The notes beneath the pieces were generated by a model. That model was not told where the DNA came from and made no database searches. It worked only from the letters and a program-made list of their open reading frames with translations. Below, piece after piece: positions 7,126 through 11,769 of a stretch of DNA of 11,769 bases. The position numbers and the translations under genes are program-made. This stretch comes from JAAZFF01 sp964405775 (GTDB lineage Bacteria; Verrucomicrobiota; Kiritimatiellia; RFP12; UBA3636). Numbering within the stretch: the stretch's first letter is position 1; every line of letters starts with the position of its first letter. The stretch lies in contig CAYOPG010000066.1 in the NCBI GenBank assembly GCA_964405775.1, forward strand, positions 1 to 11,769, in the 5' to 3' direction.

Positions 7126-8973
7126 TTATTCCTTGTTGACAGCCCTGCGTTCTTTTTCGCGGCGCATCTGACGCGTCTCTCGCTCCGGCATCACCTCGAC
7201 TCCGCCGGCGGCCTCGGCCGCAAGCCTCCTTTTCCGCCGCGCCCAGAGAAGTCCGAATATCGCGAGTATTTGCGAAACCATCCAGTACAGGCTTAGTGCC
7301 GATGCGAAATTGTAGCACAGAAGAAGCATCATGGCTGGCATAAGTATCATCATCATCTTCTGTTGCTGGCGATCGCCTGTTGAAGGCGACAAAGCCGATT
7401 GCACAACCATGGTGATCGCCATGGCAATCGGCAGTATGTTCAACCCAAAGCCCAGCTGGTCGCGGAAAAGGTTCTCCGGCGACGACAAGTCATTCACCCA
7501 CAGGAACGGAGCGTAACGCAGCTCTACAACCGTGCGCAACATGGTGAAGAGCGCGAAGAATATCGGCAACTGGATTAGCATTGGAAGACAGCTTGCCAAC
7601 GGGTTCACCTTGTTCTCGCCGTAGATTCTCATCGTCTCCGCCCGAAGTTTCTCGGGGTCGTCCTTGTACTTTGCCTGAACTTCTTTCAATAGAGGCTGGA
7701 TCTCCGCCATCTTGCGCATGCTCTCCGCGTTCCGCTTGTTTACCGGATAAAGCAGCAAACGCACAAGAGCCGTGAGCAATATGATTGAGATGCCGTAGTT
7801 CGGCACAAGCTTGTACAGGAAGTTGAGCAGATCAAGAAGCGCCCGGCAGAAGATCGCCCATGTTCCGAAGTTCATGATTTCTGTATACCCGGGGCCCAGC
7901 TTGCGGAGCTCGGACATCTTGCGTGGCCCGATGAATAGTGAATACGTTTTTTCGAGCGCTTCACCGGGCTGAACCACCTGCTCTCCCGAAACAAGCGCTG
8001 CCGAAACCTGCTTCAAGCGCAGCGAACCGGCGGGAGCGACCGCATCACGCAATGCGCGCGTCTCGAAAGCCTGGCTCGGAGTTCCGGGAGTCAGAACCTG
8101 CACGAAAAACCGTTCGCGCACAGCCAGCCAGTATGTCTCCACCTGATGCACGTCCGGTGGCGCCACTACAGGCGCCGTCGCGGGGATCGACGTGCCGCTG
8201 CATCCGCCGCCAACCGCCCCGAACTGGCTGCTGAAACCGATGCCCTTCGTGTCTTTGGCTATCGACACGACGTCACTCTTGCCTTTCTCGCTGGCGTATG
8301 CGTTAACTGCGAGATCGGCGTCTGTGGAATTCGCGTCCTGCAGTTTCATGGGGCCGAGCGCCAGCTTGTGGCTGGGTACTGACACTGCCACGTTCGTGCC
8401 ATTGCGCAGCGCGTCAGTTACGACGATGTTGTAGCCGTTTGTTAAAAACACGCGACGTTCAAACGTGAGTCCCGCGCCGGAACCGGCGGTCACGAGCGCT
8501 GAACGGGCATCGTCAGAAACTTCAATTTTGAAATCGGAGGCTTTCCCGAGCCAGGCAATGCCCTCGACACCCATGGAAGGAGAACCGCTAAAGTCTATTT
8601 TCACCAATCCGTCGGCCGGATCGACCGTGGCATTGTATTCTAGTAGAGTCGCGTCTTTGATGGCGCCGCCCTTGGAGGTGAGCGTGACAACGGCGACCTC
8701 ATTGCTGAGCGTGAACGTTTGCTCGGGGAGTGCGGACGCAAGCGGAGTGATTTGTGCGTCCGGCTCCGCCGACGGCAGCGAGGATTCTGCAGCAGTAATA
8801 AAAGTATCGCCAGACGGCATGGCTGCCGGGGCGTTGGTCACAACCTCGGCCTGGGGTTGTGGATGCGTCCTACGGTATTCCGCCATGCGTTTGGCGTCCC
8901 GATTCATCACAAACATGGAAGCGAATAGCGCCACCACCAGAATGCCTACAATGATTTTCTCTTGTTTGTTCAT
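7126..8973 (-). CDS. yidC: Membrane protein insertase YidC (Oxa1/Alb3 family)
   Basis: A 615-residue insertase that places proteins in the inner membrane, alone or with SecYEG. Numbering is from the ATG at 8973. A first membrane helix (7-23) leads into a long periplasmic domain (about 24-365), the Gram-negative arrangement. It begins with an Ala/Pro-rich linker and holds a lone Cys258. The conserved insertase core follows: a helix at 393-411 with the hydrophilic-groove Arg405, a charged cytoplasmic hairpin, NKVNPLASCLPMLIQLPIFF from 454, and further hydrophobic segments at about 511-528 and 540-577. The 38-residue tail is strongly basic. It is somewhat longer than the 548-residue E. coli protein. 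This start is chosen because its ATG overlaps the yidD stop as ATGA, implying translational coupling. An ATG at 9003 in the same frame would add ten residues inside yidD and put extra charge before the first helix. Product identity is secure. Confidence 0.96.
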   Translation of the reverse strand: MNKQEKIIVGILVVALFASMFVMNRDAKRMAEYRRTHPQPQAEVVTNAPAAMPSGDTFITAAESSLPSAEPDAQITPLASALPEQTFTLSNEVAVVTLTSKGGAIKDATLLEYNATVDPADGLVKIDFSGSPSMGVEGIAWLGKASDFKIEVSDDARSALVTAGSGAGLTFERRVFLTNGYNIVVTDALRNGTNVAVSVPSHKLALGPMKLQDANSTDADLAVNAYASEKGKSDVVSIAKDTKGIGFSSQFGAVGGGCSGTSIPATAPVVAPPDVHQVETYWLAVRERFFVQVLTPGTPSQAFETRALRDAVAPAGSLRLKQVSAALVSGEQVVQPGEALEKTYSLFIGPRKMSELRKLGPGYTEIMNFGTWAIFCRALLDLLNFLYKLVPNYGISIILLTALVRLLLYPVNKRNAESMRKMAEIQPLLKEVQAKYKDDPEKLRAETMRIYGENKVNPLASCLPMLIQLPIFFALFTMLRTVVELRYAPFLWVNDLSSPENLFRDQLGFGLNILPIAMAITMVVQSALSPSTGDRQQQKMMMILMPAMMLLLCYNFASALSLYWMVSQILAIFGLLWARRKRRLAAEAAGGVEVMPERETRQMRREKERRAVNKE

Positions 8974-9215
8974 GCTTTCTTTTTTCTGAAAAACCCCGGC
9001 CATTCCAGAGGCACCGGATCATAGCCGGACGGTCCGAACGGACGGCATCTCAGCAAACGGCGCACCGTGAGCCAACTTCCTTTAGTAAATCCGTATTTCT
9101 CAAACGCTTCAATTCCGTAATTAGAGCATGTTGGCTCAAACCGGCATGTTGCCCCTAGATGGGGAGATAGGACTATCTTGTAAGCCCTTATGAATAAAAT
9201 TGCGATCTGCTTCAA
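8970..9215 (-). CDS. yidD: Membrane protein insertion efficiency factor YidD
   Basis: An 81-residue protein of the YidD family, which lies on the inner face of the membrane, probably through an N-terminal amphipathic helix, and helps YidC-dependent insertion. The family core is clear: IRAYKIVLSPHLG, then CRFEPTCSNYGIEAFEKYG with two of the conserved cysteines, then CRPFGPSGYDPVP. The C-terminus ends in RKKKA. I place the start at TTG 9215, not at the ATG codons further up (9257 and 9251), which would add up to 14 residues absent from the family and run inside rnpA. The TTG is preceded by GAGGGAGG with a 6-base spacing, one of the best ribosome sites in the window, and overlaps the rnpA stop as TTGA. 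The gene's own TGA overlaps the yidC ATG. The rpmH-rnpA-yidD-yidC order is the classic one. Confidence 0.95.
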   Translation of the reverse strand: MKQIAILFIRAYKIVLSPHLGATCRFEPTCSNYGIEAFEKYGFTKGSWLTVRRLLRCRPFGPSGYDPVPLEWPGFFRKKKA

Positions 9216-9643
9216 TGGACGCCTCCCTCGTAGACACCAAGCTTGCGGCATATCCATTGCATCTCGCGCTGTACGTCCGGCCGCTTCATTGAGATGATCC
9301 TGCGCCGTGCCATGACTACAATATCCAACGGCTCCTCGCTGAACCCGTTCTGCAACAGCCTGAACGACTCCCGGATAAGCCGCTTCGCCCTGTTGCGGTC
9401 GGTCGCATCCCGAAAGGTTTTCTTCGTTACGACCACTCCCAGCCTACGACAACTGCCGTCGCCACGTGCCACCCACACCACCAAAGCCTTGCCGGCCATC
9501 TCCCTTCCTTCTGCGAAAACCTTCTGGAAAAGGGAGCGCGACGGAAGTCGCCGGCATCTTGGAAAGGCAAAACGACGAAGCGGAACAGCTCTTCTCGCCC
9601 CCGCTTCTGATGCTTCGATCGAAACCGGCGGAACACCGGGCAT
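9212..9643 (-). CDS. rnpA: Ribonuclease P protein component
   Basis: The 143-residue protein subunit of RNase P, which binds the catalytic RNA and pre-tRNA leader and allows removal of 5' leaders from tRNAs. The diagnostic RNR motif is present in RNRAKRLIRESFR (83-95), preceded by GVVVTKKTFRDATD and by the family N-terminus RRFAFPRCRRLPSRSLFQKVF (from 23). Bacterial RnpA is usually about 110-125 residues. Here roughly 20 extra residues, partly acidic and Ala-rich, precede the normal N-terminus. ATG 9643 follows the rpmH TAA directly and in the same frame, and I see no other ATG, GTG or TTG before the conserved region, so this start is nearly forced. The ribosome site is weak (AGG five bases before the ATG, inside rpmH), which suggests coupling to rpmH translation. 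The TGA overlaps the yidD TTG. Confidence 0.95.
   Translation of the reverse strand: MPGVPPVSIEASEAGARRAVPLRRFAFPRCRRLPSRSLFQKVFAEGREMAGKALVVWVARGDGSCRRLGVVVTKKTFRDATDRNRAKRLIRESFRLLQNGFSEEPLDIVVMARRRIISMKRPDVQREMQWICRKLGVYEGGVH
9222..9229 (-). promoter_or_regulatory. Ribosome binding site deciding the TTG start of yidD
   Basis: The minus strand reads GAGGGAGG here, six bases before TTG 9215-9213. It lies within the last codons of rnpA (YEGG), so one stretch serves both as rnpA coding sequence and as the yidD ribosome site. The site supports a TTG start for yidD. Confidence 0.75.
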
Positions 9644-9781
9644 TTATGCCTGGACGAGTTTAGCCCGACCCTTTTGACGACGGCGGCGCAACACCTTGCG
9701 GCCGCCAACAGTGGCCATACGCGCACGGAACCCGACCTTGCGGACGCGCTTGATTTTTGATGGTTGGTAAAGCTGCTTCAT
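9644..9781 (-). CDS. rpmH: 50S ribosomal protein L34
   Basis: A 45-residue, strongly basic protein of the large ribosomal subunit. It begins MKQLYQPSKIKRVRKVGFRA and continues RMATVGGRKVLRRRRQKGR, matching L34 along its whole length; 44-47 residues is the usual size. The start at 9781 has GGAG five bases upstream. It heads the operon, followed with no gap by rnpA: its TAA (9646-9644) abuts the rnpA ATG in the same reading frame. A plausible promoter lies at 9843-9871. In many bacteria dnaA lies just upstream of rpmH; here the upstream gene is an FAD-linked oxidase on the same strand instead. Confidence 0.97.
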   Translation of the reverse strand: MKQLYQPSKIKRVRKVGFRARMATVGGRKVLRRRRQKGRAKLVQA

Positions 9782-9799
9782 TTTGTCTCCACTTGATTT

Positions 9800-9811
9800 G
9801 CGTGCGCACGC
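9800..9811. repeat. 12-base perfect palindrome in the rpmH leader
   Basis: GCGTGCGCACGC is its own reverse complement and lies in the 5' untranslated region, 19 bases before the rpmH ATG. It could bind a symmetric regulator or fold into a small G+C hairpin in the mRNA. Alternating purine/pyrimidine GC sequence can also arise by chance, so function is unproven. Confidence 0.5.
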
Positions 9812-9821
9812 GCACTTCTAT

Positions 9822-9830
9822 TTATCCCTT
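9822..9830 (+). promoter_or_regulatory. Weak DnaA-box-like 9-mer
   Basis: TTATCCCTT shares the TTATCC start of the DnaA box (TTATCCACA) but differs in the last three positions. It is noted only because a better match begins exactly 24 bases away in the same orientation. On its own it would not be called. Confidence 0.15.
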
Positions 9831-9842
9831 AAAGAGGGAGTA

Positions 9843-9871
9843 AATTTATCCAAAACTGGATGGAAAGTCAA
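9843..9871 (-). promoter_or_regulatory. Putative sigma-70 promoter of the rpmH-rnpA-yidD-yidC-exporter operon
   Basis: The minus strand has TTGACT (9866-9871, five of six to consensus), a 17-base spacer and TAAATT (9843-9848, four of six). The -10 ends 61 bases before the rpmH ATG, leaving a leader of about 55 bases that contains the 12-base palindrome. It is the best promoter-like pair in this intergenic region and is placed where the operon needs one. Confidence 0.6.
9846..9854 (+). promoter_or_regulatory. DnaA-box-like 9-mer overlapping the rpmH -10
   Basis: TTATCCAAA matches the DnaA consensus TTATCCACA at eight of nine positions and overlaps the putative rpmH -10. The dnaA-rpmH region is a common place for chromosome origins or DnaA-regulated promoters. 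With only one good box, no AT-rich unwinding stretch and no dnaA gene beside it, an origin is not supported; local control of rpmH is possible. Confidence 0.25.
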
Positions 9872-9935
9872 CTAAGTTATGGCCGTGACCCACATAAATG
9901 GATGAATTGACAAAGTAACTGCGCCTCCAGGCATC

Positions 9936-9953
9936 TTCCGGCATCCGCCGGAA
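9936..9953 (-). terminator. Hairpin downstream of the FAD-oxidase gene, possible terminator
   Basis: TTCCGGC and GCCGGAA form a perfect 7-base-pair stem with a 4-base loop, 73 bases past the oxidase stop on the minus strand. There is no T-run after it on that strand (four T bases lie before it), so it is not a standard intrinsic terminator. It may protect the mRNA 3' end or be incidental. Confidence 0.3.
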
Positions 9954-10025
9954 AACGGCATCACTATATCACTTTCGCCTGAGACAAGGGCTGACCCTGA
10001 CGCCTCTCGTGACTCTTTCCACGTG

Positions 10026-11687
10026 CTATGAACAGCATGTATGGTTGCTGGCAGTGCGCTTGGCGATGTGTTGTGGCGGGGTGACGACATTGCCGCGGTT
10101 GAGCAGGAACTCGGGGTCAAGCGCCGCCTTTGTGCGGCGGATGTCGTTTATGCCGCGTTCGCCGTTGCATTCGGCGAAGTCCTCTCGCTTGCGCTTTCCG
10201 GTGCCATGTTCGCCGGAGTAGACACCACCCAATTCCGCGGATTTTGCGACGATGGATTCGTAGATTCCTGTGGCTGCCTCGAGTTGGCTGCGTTCCGGCA
10301 TCATGCTGAAGTGGAGATGGCAGTCGCCTAGGTGTCCGAAGGCAAGGTAATCGATTGAATGCTCGTTGAGCTGCGCATGGGCGAAATCGAGGAACTCCGC
10401 AAAGCGCTCCTTAGGCACGACAGTGTCGGTCATCAGAGTGAAAGTGCCGCGGCGCGTGACGACTTCCAGCGAGTTCGCTGGCATTGAGTGGCGCGCTTCC
10501 ATGAACAGGGCGCGGTCGCGGTCGTTGTCCAGCAGCAGGATTGCATCAGGATCCACACCGAGTTCACACAGGCGCACGAACCATTCCTCCGCGACGGCAT
10601 CTGCCTTGTCTTTGGACGACGGCACCTGAATATACACTGCCACGGGGTTTGAGCCGCTGAAAAAGCGGTCTTCATGCGTCATGTACCGGCGACAGTTTAC
10701 ACCAAAGTATTCACATGCCGAGAGGCTATCAAGGTGGCCGCCAAGCACTTCTTCAAGCTTGAGGCGTAAGGCAACGGCTTCGCTCTCCGAAGACATGGAG
10801 AAGAAAAAGTCGAGGAACGTCTCCGGCTGCTCAACGAGGCGGAGCGTTGCCGCCACGACAGCGCCGTAGATGCCCTCTGAGCCGATTATGAAGTCCACGA
10901 AATCCATCGCGCCGTCGACGGATGAGAATGGGCCGCCGGCATTTTTGATGGATGGTCGCGGGAACTGGGGTACGGGGATTTCGCGCGTGGCGCCGCAGGC
11001 TTCAAGCAGAAACGCGCCGTTGCGGGAAATGAATTCTCCGCGATGTGCGGCAACAAGCGAACCACATGGCAGGATGACCTCGATGCGTTCGACCCAATCT
11101 CGCGTCGCCCCGGCGGCTCCTGGCGTGAAGCCTGAAGCATTGCAGGCGATGGTGCCGCCAACTGTCGCCTCGGCACGGCTCGTCGGATCCACAGGGTACC
11201 CGAGCCTGCCGGATGTGGCGGCTAGCACCGCCTTTCGCATTTCCTCCAAAAACATGCCAACAGGCGCATTGACAGTGCGGGCTGATTCATTGACGGAAAA
11301 CGGTGGCTCTTGGAGCGACGACAGAGCCATTACTATGCCGCCCTCTGGGGTGGCACTGCCGGTGAGGTTGGAGCGTCCGGAGCATATTGTGACGGGCAGG
11401 TGGCAGAGTGTGCATGTGCGCAGCACGGTTGCTACTTCGCGGCGTGTGCTCGGGCGCGTTAGTCCAGATGCGTTGCCGGGGAGGTGTGATTCGTCATGCA
11501 CAAAGCCGTTGACGATGTCGGCGTCGGTGACTAACGAGATGCCGAAGGTGGCGGAGAGGAAGTTGGCGATGGCGTGGGTGTCGGGCAACTGGTTGGTCTC
11601 GGCAAAGCGGTAAATCTGCTCATTTTCCGCTTCGGCGAGCAGGTCCTGTCCTGGCAGGATGCTGGATGGGGCTGGGGTGGAATTCAC
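10026..11687 (-). CDS. FAD-linked oxidase, GlcD/D-lactate dehydrogenase type
   Basis: A 553-residue flavoprotein of the vanillyl-alcohol-oxidase/PCMH fold that oxidises a 2-hydroxyacid such as D-lactate, glycolate or D-2-hydroxyglutarate. The N-terminal FAD domain shows RPSTRREVATVL (78-90), the pyrophosphate-binding GRSNLTGSATPEGG (104-117), ATVGGTIACNASG (174-186) and IIGSEGIYGAVVAATLRL (from 267). The C-terminal cap domain has GHLGDCHLH (451-459), against the usual GHxGDGNLH, and SGEHG (491-495). The putative metal ligands His452, His459 and Glu493 are kept. There is no iron-sulfur extension, signal peptide or membrane helix, so it is probably soluble and passes electrons to a separate partner. 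The start is uncertain: GTG 11687 has a poor ribosome site, and the frame remains open without stop or better start to the window edge. The substrate cannot be told from sequence. Confidence 0.9.
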   Translation of the reverse strand: MNSTPAPSSILPGQDLLAEAENEQIYRFAETNQLPDTHAIANFLSATFGISLVTDADIVNGFVHDESHLPGNASGLTRPSTRREVATVLRTCTLCHLPVTICSGRSNLTGSATPEGGIVMALSSLQEPPFSVNESARTVNAPVGMFLEEMRKAVLAATSGRLGYPVDPTSRAEATVGGTIACNASGFTPGAAGATRDWVERIEVILPCGSLVAAHRGEFISRNGAFLLEACGATREIPVPQFPRPSIKNAGGPFSSVDGAMDFVDFIIGSEGIYGAVVAATLRLVEQPETFLDFFFSMSSESEAVALRLKLEEVLGGHLDSLSACEYFGVNCRRYMTHEDRFFSGSNPVAVYIQVPSSKDKADAVAEEWFVRLCELGVDPDAILLLDNDRDRALFMEARHSMPANSLEVVTRRGTFTLMTDTVVPKERFAEFLDFAHAQLNEHSIDYLAFGHLGDCHLHFSMMPERSQLEAATGIYESIVAKSAELGGVYSGEHGTGKRKREDFAECNGERGINDIRRTKAALDPEFLLNRGNVVTPPQHIAKRTASNHTCCS

Positions 11688-11769
11688 TGTTGATCTGTTC
11701 TCTTTGCTGGCGGTATGACGTAATTGTCTTGGAGAATTCTGCCGAATATTACAGCCTCGTGGCAGGGTG
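11688..11769. other. Right-edge sequence upstream of the FAD-oxidase
   Basis: These 82 bases carry no stop codon in the oxidase frame, so a longer N-terminus cannot be excluded, but the translated residues look noncoding and lack a start codon. I see no convincing -35/-10 pair and no other gene here. Confidence 0.4.

Larger units (their letters stand above)
9782..10025. other. Intergenic region upstream of rpmH
   Basis: These 244 bases separate the end of the FAD-oxidase gene from rpmH. The rpmH-proximal half is AT-richer and holds the rpmH promoter, the DnaA-like 9-mers and the palindrome. The oxidase-proximal half holds a 7-base-pair hairpin (9936-9953) and three copies of GGCATC (9930, 9940, 9957). 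An antisense-side open frame passes through but has no family resemblance or ribosome site. No small gene or RNA gene was recognised. Confidence 0.6.

Noticed and set aside
9216..9257. Longer yidD starting at ATG 9257
   Set aside because: It would add 14 residues not seen in the YidD family. The TTG at 9215 has a strong GAGGGAGG site and starts the protein where the family begins.
9907..9912. Consensus TTGACA -35 hexamer on the plus strand
   Set aside because: The position 17 bases downstream holds GGCATC rather than a -10, and there is no plus-strand gene for it to serve.
9872..10120. Minus-strand 82-codon open frame entering the rpmH upstream region
   Set aside because: It begins out of frame inside the FAD-oxidase 3' end, has no ribosome site and resembles no family.
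10870..11613. Plus-strand open frame of 247 codons opposite the FAD-oxidase
   Set aside because: It is antisense to a clear flavoprotein with intact motifs. Its Ser/Pro/Arg-rich composition is that of a shadow frame, and there is no family resemblance.
1..11769. CRISPR, tRNA, rRNA, insertion sequence, prophage or defence system
   Set aside because: No regularly spaced repeats, transposase, integrase, tRNA cloverleaf or known defence motif was seen. The window is occupied by housekeeping and metabolic genes.

Overview
The window reads as ordinary chromosome from a Gram-negative bacterium with a probably anaerobic lifestyle. YidC has a long periplasmic domain after its first membrane helix, and an MsbA-type exporter is present, both of which point to an outer-membrane-bearing cell. 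A large 2-hydroxyacyl-CoA-dehydratase-activase-like iron-sulfur protein points to anaerobic metabolism. Base composition is moderately GC-rich, and purB looks richer in C/G third positions than the rest. A member of the Verrucomicrobiota/Kiritimatiellota or a similar gut or sediment lineage would fit, but this is a guess from style and not something the sequence proves.

Layout from left to right: (1) bases 3-575, plus strand, are the C-terminal 190 codons of adenylosuccinate lyase (purB), whose start lies outside the window. (2) Facing it across a 64-base convergent gap is a 1427-residue minus-strand gene (640-4923). It joins two ASKHA-type activase ATPase domains, a cysteine-rich linker and a DUF2229/HgdB-like iron-sulfur region, and it has its own plausible promoter near 4968-4996. 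(3) A tight minus-strand operon runs from 9781 down to 5085: rpmH (L34), rnpA (RNase P protein), yidD, yidC and an MsbA-like ABC exporter. Its first four genes are joined by abutting or overlapping stop/start codons. (4) A 244-base intergenic stretch (9782-10025) holds the likely rpmH promoter, two DnaA-box-like 9-mers, a 12-base palindrome and a short hairpin. (5) At the right edge, on the minus strand, is a GlcD/D-lactate-dehydrogenase-type FAD-linked oxidase (10026-11687), whose frame stays open to the window edge.

The rpmH operon is a translation-and-envelope unit: a ribosomal protein, tRNA maturation, the YidD/YidC membrane-insertion pair, and an exporter for a lipid or other hydrophobic compound. 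The two metabolic genes flanking it (activase fusion and FAD oxidase) could both belong to 2-hydroxyacid chemistry, but they are not in one operon and the link is speculative. I found no CRISPR array, tRNA, rRNA, insertion sequence, prophage or defence cassette. The most interesting item is the large multidomain activase/DUF2229 protein, a known type of architecture whose reaction is, to my knowledge, not established. The next is the in-frame rpmH-stop-rnpA junction.
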